Part shown: positions 12,001 to 24,509 of the stretch, piece by piece
How positions within the stretch are numbered: the stretch's first letter is position 1
How the letters are laid out: every line of letters starts with the position of its first letter
Assembly: GCA_003952965.2 (NCBI GenBank)
Contig: CM025855.1
Span: forward strand, 2,269,252 to 2,333,251
Reading direction: 5' to 3'
Length of the DNA: 64,000 nt
From: Morella rubra
Lineage: Eukaryota; Streptophyta; Magnoliopsida; Fagales; Myricaceae
Notes under the pieces: generated by a model
What the model saw: the letters and a program-made list of their open reading frames with translations, nothing else
What the model was told of the DNA's origin: nothing
Database searches by the model: none
Program-made: the position numbers and the translations under genes

Positions 12001-13595
12001 GCCTTGCCATAAAATGTCTAGCACAATAGACAAGAGCTGCAAATATGAGGTGCTCAACATGATAGTGTGTCAAAAGAACTTAAAACATACTCCTACAATA
12101 TAATCACCGATTGAAGTCTTAAGAGGGAAAACAACTGTAATACATACACATTTCCAGATGCACAAACAACAAGCTAATCGCATATTTGTAACTTCATGTG
12201 CCATGCAAATAACAAGAACTTAAAAAAAAATCAGATATAATCGGCCTAGACTCAGGTTTTTCCCTTGTTCTGTAAAGGTACTGACAATGTACCTTTGATG
12301 GTCCCATGGGCTAGTAATTACGATGTGACCTGCCAATGATAGATTAATTTTGGTCGTATTAATGGCACTACTGAGTAACAATCAGGTTCTTGTTATTCTG
12401 CAATCAAAACGGAGTTCTCGAAAACCAAACTCCAGTCCTAATTATAATAACCACTTTATAATCAAATATCAGCAGCAGCTCATAGCCTCATATACCATCA
12501 GAAATATTGTACACCAGTCACCACAACGTTAAGATGCCAATGATTTGGTCCTTTAGGTCCCATATCAAAGCAGTAAAATAGAACAACAGGTGGTTACTAC
12601 TCTTAGTCATTATGCAGTTTGAATTTGGCTCTCTGGCTGTCCCAATACTTTCAGTCTAACCAAGGCAAGCCCAAATGTCAGCATAATTCCACATCTGAGC
12701 TTAATAGTTACATCGTTGCTTCCTCAAATTCGAAATTACAATGTCAATAAGGCATTAAGCTCCAAATCATTTGTGTTGCTTTGTTTTGGTCGTCTATTAG
12801 AAGGGCAATGATTATGCTCAAACCAAATAGTTCACTCTTAGGAAGTCACTAGTTAGTCTAACCGTCCAAGACCCAAACTTCATCAATCAAATGGAACTTG
12901 TATTTTCAACATGCAATGCCAGATTCTGTTTAAACCTGAACAATCTCCTCAGACATGGAAATGCAACGGGGCAGATTTTGATCTCTAGGCAGAATCCTAA
13001 TCTGTGTCTTTGTCTCAATCCTCATTTGCTCAATAATCTTCCCTCCTTTCCCCAGCAAACACCCCACATGCATTCTCGACACCACTAGCCTCGTCGCCAC
13101 CTTCTTCCCACCCACAGCAACCATTCCGTACCCCTCATCTCCGCCGCCGCCGCCAAACTCGTCGCTGCTCTCGAGGATCCTATCGTGGATGAGGAGCAGG
13201 GCCTCTTGGGCGGGGGAGAAGGAGGGCATGCGGCCCTCCGGATCCCGGCGGCGCGTGTCGGAGATCTCGATGATCCGCTCGTCGTCTCCGGAGATTAGCT
13301 CGTGCACGTTGATCCACGCGCCCGTGTGCTGCCGGATCGACTTTATAATGCTCCCGGACTTGCCGATCACCCCCCCGGCCTTCATGTCGTGACAGAGGAT
13401 GCGGTACGTCGTCGTCACAGTCAGTGACGGGTCCGGTTGGGGTTTCGATGCTCGACCGGACCCGCCACGGTGTCGGTGGTGAGTAGGAGGAGTGGCCGCG
13501 TAGTGGTGGTTATACCGAGGCCTCGTCCGACCCACCGTCTCCGAATCATAGTCCTGGTCATAGTGGTAGTTCCTCTTAGATCTTGACCTCTCCAT
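9078..13595 (-). CDS. RCF3: KH-domain RNA-binding protein RCF3/HOS5/SHINY1 type
   Basis: A 660-residue protein from eight exons: 13595-12936, 11602-11126, 10840-10592, 10398-10138, 9791-9712, 9574-9466, 9335-9209 and 9097-9078. It starts MERSRSKRNYHYDQDYD. It has five KH-type segments: KH1 with GKSG at 78-81, KH2 with GKGG at 182-185, KH3 near 326-375 with a degraded GEAD loop, KH4 with GRDG at 426-429, and KH5 near 576-650 without a GxxG loop. It ends in TQEDGP, very like the Arabidopsis protein. The family protein (At5g53060) is nuclear, works with the CTD phosphatase CPL1 and affects pre-mRNA and pri-miRNA processing under stress. The last coding exon is only 20 bases and the 1.33-kb intron 1 holds nothing I recognise. 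Length and order next to bL9 support the call. Confidence 0.93.
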
Positions 13596-15813
13596 CTCAC
13601 AACAAACAAAAATAGCCTGGGGGTCCAAACCGTCACCTCTCTCAGAGTCCTCTACTACCACACATTGTTACTGAAGGAATTCCAGGTCTTTTCGCTTCGG
13701 ATTTATTGTCCAAGTGTAAAGAGCTACGGTTTCTTGAATCTTTCTAGGGTTTCCTGAATCTTTCAGTCCTCCCGCTTCCCGTTTTCTCTACTCTTGTTTT
13801 CTTCTGTTCCTGTTTGTTTCCCCGGAAAGTGTAGCAAAAGTTTCAAATTTTGAAAACCCCAGAAGACGGAATCACAGAGAGAGAGAGAGAGAGCAAGAGA
13901 ATTGCAGAGTGCCTCTAGATTTGAGCTGCAAGATTGTTGGCAGTTTGACTGTGGCACATTACTGTCCACCACTATATACGCAGCCGAATCTTGGAAAAAC
14001 AGATGACGAAACGGCATCGTTTCTGTCTGGTCGATGCTTGTAAAAGTTTCGAGGTAGCGAAGGTAAAAGTACTGTGTGCGTGATTTCCTAACTTTGCAGA
14101 CTGTAGTAGTAGCTTTTCACTATGATGGGACATGTCGCCACGTCAGCATACAACTTGGTTGAAAAGTTCGGAAAAGATAATATAATAGTTAGGCTTTTTG
14201 GGATTCTTTGATTGGCAGGAAATTTAAGAACGATTATATTAAAATAAATAATAATTGTAAACTTATGGGACTGATTAGGGTTAATGTAACGTTGTTACTT
14301 CCATTTCGTTACATTTACTTCCCAACCGAAATTACTAGACTTGCTGCGTAAACACTAAGGATGGATCATTACTCCAAATTTGAGAATAAACTAATTTCTA
14401 CATAATCTTCCATCCAAAATTAATGATATAATTAATTAATGCCATAAACTTATTTATAACCATAAGGTTTTTTTTTCCGTTCTATAAGAAAATACATATG
14501 TAAAAAAAATTAAGGACATTCTCTTAAATAATATTAAAAAATAGTATTACCAAATAATTACATGAGAGGGATACTTAAGCATTATGAGCTATTATATTTC
14601 AAATGCGGTGAATTGTTTAGACTTTTCAAATTGGCTTTTGAGAAGCTCAATTAATAAATAAATAAACACAAAATATATATAAAAGTATCTTTATCTGAAA
14701 TTTGTTTTCTATTTCTAATCTCATTTAAGTAGGCTAACATAATCAACAGCATTGCCGTACGAAATCAGTCAAATTTGTATTATTATTATTTTTTTTTTCA
14801 TTTTTTTGAAAGCAGCCTTTATGTTTATTCTATACTCTTGTCAATATTTTGGCTTTCAAAGCAAAGTAAGATGCGATTTAATTCTATATTCATTAATCTC
14901 TTGTAACTTCTATGACTAACCGGAGGACAATTCTAAGATTTGATTCCCAAATAATGCTAAAATATTGGTCTGGTTCTGCTTTTCGACTTTTACTCCCAAC
15001 CAAATCTCTCTCGACGACGAAAAGAAAAAATTGAGGCTTTCTTTTGACTATTTTAACTAAGAAGAATATTTACTTTTTTTAGTCCAAAAAAAATCACTCA
15101 AATGTCCTTTTACGGATTAAATTACGAATTTGATCGGATTCAATTTTCGAATAATCAAAATGTAATTAATATTTATTATCTAGTAAAAATTAGTATCCAA
15201 ATACATAAAAAATAAATTAAGTAACATAATATCAATAATTCATCTTATGACAAGACGTATGTTAATAAAATTTTGATAGTTTGAAAACTCAGAATAATAT
15301 TTGGCCTATAAATCATGGATAAAAATGACATTTTTTTTTATTAATTTATTATTTATTTCTAATGAAGGAGGGTCTTTTCTATACTTTATGCGTTAATAGT
15401 GAAGTGGTGGAAAAAAAAAATCTCTATAAAAAATATTTATGCCGTAAGGGATACATGGAAAATATAAATGGCCGGAGTTAAAATTGGTTGGCGTGTATTG
15501 CTTCACTTTATGGTCTTCAAAATTAATAGGAAAAATCTAATGCTATTTTAATCCCATCCAATGTATGCCACCCACATTTTCTTCAAGATTACTAAATATA
15601 AATACAAATAAAAGCCTGAAGTTATTTTAAAGCCTTGCTTTTTACAGCCGTGCTCTTAAATTTTTTAATAGTTTTTACGATCTAAAGGTATTGATTAAAA
15701 TTATAAAAATATGTTATACTGATATCATTTAATTGAAACATGACATTTAACGAACACTACTTGTCAGTCACGGATTAAATACGAAATTGCTGTTTGTCCA
15801 AATTATTTGTAGA
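13596..15813. other. RCF3 upstream region and AT-rich intergenic DNA
   Basis: About 13596-14010 is probably the 5' leader and promoter of the KH gene and includes a GA microsatellite near 13875-13893. The rest is AT-rich with poly(A/T) tracts. I see no gene, terminal repeat or RNA gene. Confidence 0.55.
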
Positions 15814-16044
15814 CTAAGCTTCGGATAAGGAAGGAAGATAAGAGGAAAACTCCTTTGCATTTTCTTTTTTCTTTTTTCCCCTCCGAATCACAATCGGGTC
15901 CGGTTCCACAAGAAAAACCTTACCGGGTCGAGTACTCGAGCTCAATGTATGATGGTATTCTTGAAGTTTAGTCAAGAATTCGGTGGCATTCTCTTGAGAA
16001 GTAAAGCCAAAGGGATAAAGCAGAGCACGGTTAACTACGGCCAT
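15814..16044 (-). CDS. Possible small antisense/divergent gene, 76 residues, unrecognised
   Basis: An open minus-strand frame begins at the same palindromic CCATGG that starts pTAC7 on the plus strand. It reads MAVVNRALLYPFGFTSQENA, then a mixed polar segment, and ends in a lysine-rich tail (RRGKKKKENA). The composition looks protein-like and the segment is less AT-rich than the DNA further out. I recognise no family, and it lies where the pTAC7 leader should be. It may be a chance frame or a head-to-head gene. Confidence 0.22.
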   Translation of the reverse strand: MAVVNRALLYPFGFTSQENATEFLTKLQEYHHTLSSSTRPGKVFLVEPDPIVIRRGKKKKENAKEFSSYLPSLSEA

Positions 16045-18124
16045 GGCGATTCCCACACTATCCTTCGCTCTCTCTTCAGCTTCAGCTTCGCCTGTGATTT
16101 TCTCTCTCGCTCTCCCTGAAATTATTGCCGTTTGTTTCTCTAGGGAACTTATCAAAAAGAAAAGTATAGAAAAACATTTAGTATGAAGTTAATCAAAATG
16201 AGGAAGTTAACAAAGTAAAACTCGAATCTCTTTCTCTTTCTCTTTTTGTTGTCTTTTGTTATTTTGATTTCTCCTTCTGTGTTTCTGGAACGAAACAGGA
16301 TATTGGAACTCTTTTTGGCGCCATATTAATTCCTGAATTTCTATTTTCTAAATGTAGAGGATTGAGCTAAGTGTTGGAAGTTCACGGGGGCCGAGCTGCT
16401 CCGTTCGCCCTCTGGTTAATATCTAGTTTCGAAAGACTGCCAATTTTGTCTTTAAAGGTAGAATTATTTTCAGTGCCAATAAAAATCGTTTGCAGGTTAT
16501 GTCCCAAATGCAAAAGGATGGTCGCGGCCGTCGAGTGTGGAGGCGAAGGAAATTGGTACAGAGAAAGCCCCTTGTTTTCTTTATACCTACGAATCTATTT
16601 CTTTGATTATTTGCTTTTAATCCGTTTAGAGCAATAATTCAAATTAGTAGCATAGGTACTCTTTTAAAGCGTAAAGATGGTGTAAGTTTGAATGTTACGG
16701 GACGGTGAAGTATTCATAATTTAACTTTATTGCATCATTTCTGGTTTATTGTTCAATGTGGTGGGCGTATAGCTTTAACTTTGCTAGGAAATAGTCTCTG
16801 TAGGTGGAGATCTTTAGTGTAAGAGAAGGGATGATCATTTTGGTCGATAAAATCAAGGAGTAGTGCTGCTTGTTAAGAAATGAGTACAAACTTTGCTGTT
16901 TTAAGGTAGTCTGAACTGGTGGAAAGGAGTAGTCGTCTGTGTTTTCAAGATGTTCCTTGGGTTGATTTACAAGGTTATGAAGAAGCATGTCATAGATGAA
17001 AGCTTAGAGGTGAAGAGAGGCCGAAATCAGATTGATATGAGGTTGTTCTTGACCTTGGTTAGTATATGGTTTGATTCATTCCTGCTGCTGATCTGATATT
17101 CATGCTTTTGTTAAGAAGTTTGAGCACATCGGATATTTCTCAAAATGGCTGGCTGGGTATTTCACCCTAAATTCTGGATCTAGCTAAATACTTCGAGTGC
17201 AATTGGCAGCTTTTGCCTTCTGTGAATGGGGAGAATCTTCAGAAGTTAACATGCCAAATGGCTTTGTCATTACAGTGGTGATGGGCACAGTACTTCTCTT
17301 AGCCGGGACTTTCGTTGTATAACTAACAGTCTCTAAAACTCGGGAGGAAAAAAAAAATCGGATGTTAAGGAGTGGAATCTGATGTCAAACCTGCCATTTA
17401 ATGAGCAAGATAGGACGTAGTCAGCTACAGCGCAAGTGAAGGACTCATCAGTGTGGACTTAATGGCAAGTTGGATTACTAAACTGGATGCTGCTATTGAA
17501 TACTTAAACTTCCACCAGAAACAAATGGGGCCTTTGTCACTGCTAGTTTAATTTGATTGGCCTGCTTTAAGCCATAGTATGTTTTTAGTTCACCTGTGAC
17601 CAAAGAGAACAACTTCTTTATTGATGAATGAAATATGTTCATCCACACGAAGTTCTAGGTCAGCAGTTTTTGTAGTTAATCTCATGAGATAATAATCATA
17701 ATTATTATGTTATGATTAATACCTTTCCCGATTCAATGCTCAGAAGCATTGTCTAGAAGTAGTTATGCAGAATTTTTCCTTGTTTCAGACAAAGAAGGAC
17801 GACATGTTGCGGTACAAACTGGAGCGAATTCCTTTCCTCGAGGAGCAGGTGAGAAAGATAAAGGAAACCGGGAAGATATTGACTATGGACATTGAAAGAT
17901 TGTTGCTGTCAGAGGATAACAGGTTTGATTTTGTGAATGAGGTAGCAGCTGAGGCCATTGAATATGTGGAGAACAACCGTGATGAGTATGGAGGAAAGAA
18001 AAAAGCTATCCTTCATGTGCTCAGCAACCGAGTGAATGATGCTGGGTTTTACCGACCGGATGCATACGAGGAATCAGACCCCTATAAGCCCGGGCCTGAT
18101 TATTTGAAAGAAGAGTTCACATAG
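16043..18124 (+). CDS. PTAC7: pTAC7/PAP12, plastid-encoded RNA polymerase associated protein
   Basis: A 160-residue protein from three exons: 16043-16129, 16496-16555 and 17789-18124, all joined in phase 0. Exon 1 gives an Ala/Ser-rich chloroplast transit segment (MAIPTLSFALSSASASPVI). Exon 2 gives the basic block KDGRGRRVWRRRKL. Exon 3 gives the conserved body with RIPFLEEQVRKIKETGK and AILHVLSNRVNDAGFYRP, ending in DPYKPGPDYLKEEFT. These features and the short length match pTAC7 (Arabidopsis At5g24314), a small PEP-associated protein needed for plastid transcription and chloroplast biogenesis. The start is the only ATG that gives a transit peptide in frame with exon 2. Intron 2 is 1.23 kb and holds nothing recognisable. 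Confidence 0.9.
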
Positions 18125-20393
18125 ACTTGGACAGAAATATATTATGTCTCTTGAAGTTTTAAAGAATAAGACTTTTGATGCCTTCTTATGTTACCTTGAC
18201 CTTTCTAGGGTACACAACATTTGTAGTTTTATGCGGAGTTCGCACTCGAATTGAAGCCTGAAAGTTTGTGGAAACTGCTTTGGAAATGCATACAAAGGAA
18301 ACATTGCAAGCAGGGAGTATGTTTCCAGGTGTTACCAGTGAGACTCACTGAGCTATTAATTATATATCATAAGGGAAACATAACGAAGAAAATGAACGTA
18401 CTGCTCATAACCAGCCATTCTCTGGCCGAAGGGAGGAGAAATAAAAGAAGGCTGGAAACTCTCTGAGCCCAGAAAGACAAAAAGTTGAAGGAAGGGGAAT
18501 GGTTTTCCTTCCCTAGCTTCCTGTCGAATTATTATTCCCTAATTTAGCCTGGTAATCTTTCTCTTATTAGCTCATAAATAACAAAGAACGTACTTTAATC
18601 AAACACGTGAGAGGTTGTGAACTGAATAAGGTGGATTTCTAAGCTGTTAATGCAACTAGCAGCAGTGGCGGAGCGAGAAATTGATATTTGGAGGGGCCAA
18701 CTTGGTATAATAATAATATTTTTTTAAAAATTTAATTTAATAGAAATATATATAGTATTATATTTTTAATTTAAGACATAACAATGTTATTATTAAGTTA
18801 CTAACTTAGATATATACTGTCGTGATAGTTATTAACAAATATCATGAATTATAAATAATAATTTTCTCCTTAAAACCCAAAATTTATAATATTCAATTTT
18901 TTTTTCAAGTTATATTGGTAGAGAAAATAGCAACAACATGGATAAAAATAAGTTGAAGAGCTCAAGAAAAATAAAAGTAAACCACAAATTATGAACTTTA
19001 TTGTTAAATATATTGTCACAAGGAAAAAATAATCTAAAACCTTTGATTTTTTTAAAAAAATTTCAAATTTATTAAGATTCAAACTAAATATTAAAATTTA
19101 ACAAACATGTAATTTCAAATATTTAAGGGACTTGAATATTAATTTTTGTAAAACTTACAGATATAGGGACCAAAGAGGGGCAAACCTTAATTTTTGTCGA
19201 ACCGTCTAGAAAAATACTAACATTGTGTTTAGTTTCAAAATTTTATCAAAATTTTGTGTTGGTGTTAAAAAAGAGATGGTATGGAAATTGGTAAATGAGT
19301 AATAAAAGTAAAATTTTGAAGTGTGTTTGATAAAAATAAAATTTTGATTAACATTTTAAAATGCCAAACGTTATGTAAAGGAATAGTGTGGATTTAAAAA
19401 TTTTTGGTGGGGGGCATGATCCCTGCTAATCTCTGGTTCTGCCACTAATTAGCAGTGATCTCTATAAAACTTGAAATCTCATGCACACATGAAATAATTT
19501 TTCACCTTTTGAATCTTCTTATCCTTGCAGAAAGGGAAAAAAAAAAATTCTCGAAATTGTAAGGAGACTCCTATGCTTAAGTTAGAAAGGAGTAAAGAGA
19601 GTAAGGATTTAGGATGGACGAAAAAAGTGCATATCTTTTTCTCCTCTTCAGCTTCGTTTTATAATGTTTTATGGTGCCACTGCCTCCCTTCTCGCTAACC
19701 CTAGAAGTTAGAAGTTCCGTTTTTTTGTTTTTCTTTTCAATATCGGCGACATTCAAGTCAGTTTATCGAATCCCCAAAGACCCGGGTTTTTTTTTTTTCT
19801 ACGTAAAGACCCGGGGTGTTTTAACCTGATGTTCCTTAGTTAAGATGGGTTTGAACTTACATTAAAGGCTTGATTTATAGGCCCAATATTTAACTATCGC
19901 CTTCAGGCCCAATACCTTTAGGTTGGGCTTGCGGTATTCAGGTCGGCCTTTTGGGCTCTTGGGGCCTAATACAATACATTTTTCGTCCACATCATAAGCT
20001 TACCATGGAATCCTCAGTGAACGTACAAACCCTCCAGGGTGCAGCAAGCGTGGCAGTTTTCTACCATTTGGAGAAGTGACAGATGAACCACAGCCATCGA
20101 TTTTGTAGAAAAGAAAGCAATCAAATCAAGTCTGACAATTCATATGGGCCTATGGATCACAAGTGGGCCAGCGGCCCAGATGATGTGGCAAAATCTGAAC
20201 CCCTTGTTATCTCCGAGCACTTTTTCACAGTGAATTGGAAATCCTACTCCATCTAGAATCCAATCCGTTAAATCAGTTAGAGGCCTTCCTTCACTCTCTT
20301 TCTTATCCTTCACCACGCCAAACCACCTCCACCACTTCCCCGAGTCCGAAACTGTTCCACGGTCTCGGAACCCATCCATTCAGACTCTGTTTA
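18125..20393. other. Intergenic region between pTAC7 and TAP38
   Basis: The first 400 or so bases are probably the pTAC7 3' untranslated region. An hAT-like non-autonomous element fills 18663-19447. The rest is promoter-side DNA of the phosphatase gene. Confidence 0.55.
18663..19447. mobile_element. Non-autonomous hAT-like DNA transposon, about 785 bp
   Basis: The left end reads CAGTGGCGGAGCGAGAAATT. The right end, reverse-complemented, reads TAGTGGCAGAACCAGAGATT, so the imperfect terminal inverted repeats match at about 15 of 20 bases. Flanks are ACTAGCAG (18655-18662) and ATTAGCAG (19448-19455), an 8-bp target duplication with one mismatch. The interior is AT-rich and encodes no transposase. 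The 8-bp duplication and the CAGTGGCGGA-type end favour hAT. The mismatches suggest a fairly old copy. Confidence 0.7.
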
Positions 20394-23300
20394 ATGGCAC
20401 TGCTACGCCCACAGTTGCAGAAGTTCCTCTCGACAAAGCTCCAAACTTGCACTAGCTCGGGCTTCAAGCCAACCAAGAAATATACTTGTCCCAAAAAGGC
20501 AAGAACCCGATGCTGCTCGGCTATTGCTATCGACGCACCATCGTCAGTGACAGGTCTTTCAGGTGTTCGGTGGGGGTCAACAACTCGGCAGGGTCCCCGG
20601 GAAGAGATGGAGGACGATGTCGTTGTCCGGTCCGATGGACTTGGCGGGTTCTCTTTTGCAGCAGTGTTTGATGGGCATGGTGGGCTCTCTTCAGTCAAGT
20701 TTCTCAGGTTTGGCCAAATGGAAATATATATAATTGCTGCAGGACGATGTTCTCTTCGACGAGAAAATTGAAGATTGTTTTTTCCTTGCTTGTCTGTATG
20801 GTTTTCTGTGTGATTTATTTTTCATTATTTTCACGGAGTAGTGGGTTGCCATGCTTGTTTCTATTTTCTTAATCTCTTCTGTCAGATGTGGTGCAATTAT
20901 TTGGCATGCTTGGATTAGATTGTATTCGAGACATAGGCATTTGTTTGACATATACATTTAGTTACCCAACATGATATGTTACTTTAACTAAGTTTTCTTT
21001 GCAAGATCCTATCTGATCATGTACCAACCACAGGGATGAGCTCTATAAAGAGTGTGTTGCCGCTTTACAAGGTGGATTGCTTTTGAGTGGGAAGGATTTG
21101 AAAACCATTACAGAGGCATTACAGGAGGCTTTTGCAAAGGCTGATATGAAGCTGTTAAATAGGTGCGCATGGATGTTTTAAGGAAAAGATATGTATTGGT
21201 TAACCTGTATAATGTATATAGTCTCAATATGATTGTATCCTCTATATTATTGCGTTGAAGGTTTAGATGGTGTTTCATTTTGTAAAGGCTTGAAATATCT
21301 GAGGAGGAAGACGAATCTGGATCAACAGCTACTGTTATGTTCCTTGGAAACGATATGCTGTTTATTGCACATGTTGGTGACTCATGTGTGGTACGTATCC
21401 AATCCTAGTATTTCTTTCAGATGCGTGGAGCTCATGGTTCTTTTCCTCTGTTTATTTTTTCTGAAAGAAATTTATATTGCTTTTCAATTGCTTCTGGTTT
21501 CATTTCCAAAACCAATAGGGGAAGGAAAGAGAATACAACAAAAAGGCCTTCTGTGGTTTTTTTTTTTTTATCAGATAGTAGTATGGTTGAGTGTGGTAGA
21601 AGTAGCAGTCTCCAAGAACTTCTACCTCTATAAAGTTTCAGGAATAGGATTGCACTAATGAAACTGGTGATTGGAGGGTTTATATGATTTTTTATATTTT
21701 CTCAGCCGGCTTGTTGATGCAGGTCCTATCTCGTTCTGGAAAACCGGAAGTCTTATCCAATCCTCATCGACCTTATGGAAGCAACAAGGCCTCATTACAA
21801 GAAATAAAAAGAGTTAGAGATGCAGGTGGATGGGTGTGTTTTTCTGTTCATTTTCTTTCATATCTAAAACAAATTGTAATCACTATGAAAATGCAGAAAT
21901 CCATTTAGCTTAATTACCAATGTTGTGATGTTGTGAATTGGCAACTCATCATTACTGCTTTTGCCTAGTGCCACCAATTATTTAACCTTTGGTAGGAAAT
22001 CAATGCCAGTAATTTAAGATGAAAATCTCTATGAAGACAGTATATCTTGGCTTGCCATATCCTAGTAAGTTGGTTTGTTTCAATGTTAAGAGAGATTTTG
22101 GGCTCTCTTCTTTCCACAAATTAGTGAAATTTCCCTTCTTGTTTGAAGACGCTAGGTTTTGATCAATTGGCAAATTTTCATGGCTTTTTGCTGTTTTGAC
22201 ATCTCCTGATTAGGACATTGTATCTTTCGATAATTCAGATTAGTTCCTTTGGTGCTCATATGAAATCCACATTGCATTTCTTATTACATGTTTTCTTATG
22301 GTTTCCACAGATTAATAATGGAAGGATTTGTGGAGACATTGCTGTAGCTCGTGCATTTGGTGACATGCGGTTCAAGACAAAGAAGAACGAGTTTGGTCTT
22401 TCTTAGCTTAAGCACAGCTCAGGATTCTTTTACATGATTTTTAAATGAATGGCCCACCCTTCTATGGGACTCCTGATGGTTTTCTCTGTTCTTCCAAATG
22501 GATAGGATGCTGAATAAAGGAGTAGTAGAAGGGAGATGGTCTGAAAAATTTGCTTCTCGGTAGGTAACCTCATACATTTCTTGATTATGTGGTTTTTCAC
22601 TCATATACGTGGGATCACCTTATTGTTGTTGCTGTCTTTGTTATGCATCTGAAGTGGGTCTCATCCTCATCGTAAAGTTCAGACTTTTGGGCCATATCAT
22701 GATGTTGCATCGAATTAAACACAATATTTCATTTGTTGTCAACCTTTGTATCAACTATATGGCCATTTGTAGCCTGAAGTCCTACGGGATTAGGTCACCT
22801 TTTGAGTGCTTGCTGAGCTTGAATTCGTAACTGTGGACTGCCAATTGAATGATTGATATCCCAGAATTCTTTTCTTTTCTCTCCTATTGGCGGGAATGGA
22901 TGGAAGGGGAACCACTGATCCATAAATTGACTAGCATTTGAATTGTCAAACGATTCAAACCTATATTTTCTAAGTCAGAATAAATATGATTTAAAGTTCC
23001 AAGGATTTGGCTGGTGCTTACTGGAATATTCTTGTAATTAACTCTTCTGTCAATTGTAAAAGATAGGAGCACAGAGCACTGCTTTCAAAAATAGGTGGAA
23101 TTACTAACATAAACGAGATATCCCTTGCATAGTGTGCAGCGGTTGATTGTATCCCACAAGATTTTTGACAGTGGAACCATTTATTTTGTGTCAGTGTGGA
23201 ATTCAAAGCAGACTTGGTGATTGCATCTCCAGATATTTTTCAAGAAGCTCTTGGTTCAGATGCGGAGTTTGCACTGTTAGCATCTGATGGCTTATGGGAT

Positions 23301-24158
23301 TACATGCGCAGGTCTGTTGGCCCTCATGTTAGTTCTTGGCTATTCCACTATGCAGTCGGTTAAAAGAGAGGAGGATCACTCAGCATTTTCGCTATTCTTT
23401 AGCTTATATGCAGTTACTTAATATATTTTCTGTTGCTAATTTTCAGCTCAGATGCAGTTACTTTTGTTAGGAATCAACTTAGACAGCATGGAGATGTTCA
23501 GGTACATATTATACCTGTGTTAATGTATTGGGCCCCTAAACTGGTATAACCTAGAACCTAGGCTAAACAATTTCTTTGTTCTTTTCATTGCTATTTCAGT
23601 CATGTGCAGTGTTAACTTTTTTCATGCTTTGATTTCAGCTTGCTTGTGAAGCACTTGCGCAAGCAGTTCTGGTAATGAATTGCATGGACATTTTGTATTC
23701 TAGATGGATGGTTAGATATTTTGCTTGGGCAGTTTTAATGACCTAAAACTTGCATCTGCTTTGCAGGACCAAGGATCACAGGACAATGTCAGCATCATCA
23801 TTGCTGATTTAGGGTATGCATTAAAATGATAATTGTCAAGATTCAGAAATTTTCTTTTCAAATTACAATTTTAATTACGAAAAGCAAGAGTTCAGAAGAT
23901 CATCTTCAGCTGTTATGCTTGTGGTATACGACTTATTGGTATTCACTTGTTTGACTGTTTAGAAATGGAACTTTACCTCTTCTGACTATTTTGGCTGACC
24001 TTTCTCATTTGTCATTGTTCTGACTCATGCATAGGAGGACAGATTGGCAAAATTTGCCACTTCAGCAGCAAAATTTTGTATATGAATTGGGCCAAGCTTT
24101 TGCTACTCTTGGTATCGTGTCAGTTGGAATTTGGATGTCAGCTCAGCTGTCCTTATAA
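20394..24158 (+). CDS. TAP38: LHCII phosphatase TAP38/PPH1 (PP2C, thylakoid)
   Basis: A 388-residue protein, the Arabidopsis length, from eleven exons: 20394-20707, 21034-21162, 21288-21390, 21723-21833, 22311-22390, 22506-22559, 23195-23311, 23447-23501, 23639-23671, 23767-23813 and 24035-24158. It starts [12 protein letters not shown] with a transit peptide and keeps the [11 protein letters not shown] block. PP2C motifs in order: EMEDD (71-75), DGHGG (93-97), [40 protein letters not shown] and [14 protein letters not shown]. The C-terminus ([16 protein letters not shown]) is one hydrophobic anchor for the stroma-facing thylakoid. The enzyme removes phosphate from LHCII and reverses the state 1-to-2 transition made by STN7. 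All metal-binding acidic residues I would expect are present. The Arabidopsis gene is At4g27800. Confidence 0.96.
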
Positions 24159-24471
24159 ATTGGAACCTTTGGCATTGTGTATAAATCACCATAGATTTCC
24201 CACACTCTCTGTATGTATAATGACATTGTAAATGTCTCACACCTTCGTTATGTTGGTTTAATATATAGTTAGAATAACCTTAAAGAAGAGGCAATGATCT
24301 ATATATGTTAAGCATTTCACTTTCCTGAAATTCTGTAACTGTAATTACTTCTCCAGATACAGAAAATGCACAAATCATTCAATTGCAAAATTCGTTCTAC
24401 TAGCGATATTGCCTACACCTAAGATTAGGATTTGTGACGTAAACATTTCAATTGTTGACTTCTTAACCAAA

Positions 24472-24472
<1 letters not shown>

Positions 24473-24506
<34 letters not shown>
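24473..24506. repeat. (TA)17 microsatellite
   Basis: An uninterrupted TA dinucleotide run, 34 bases long, downstream of the phosphatase gene. Confidence 0.95.
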
Positions 24507-24509
<3 letters not shown>

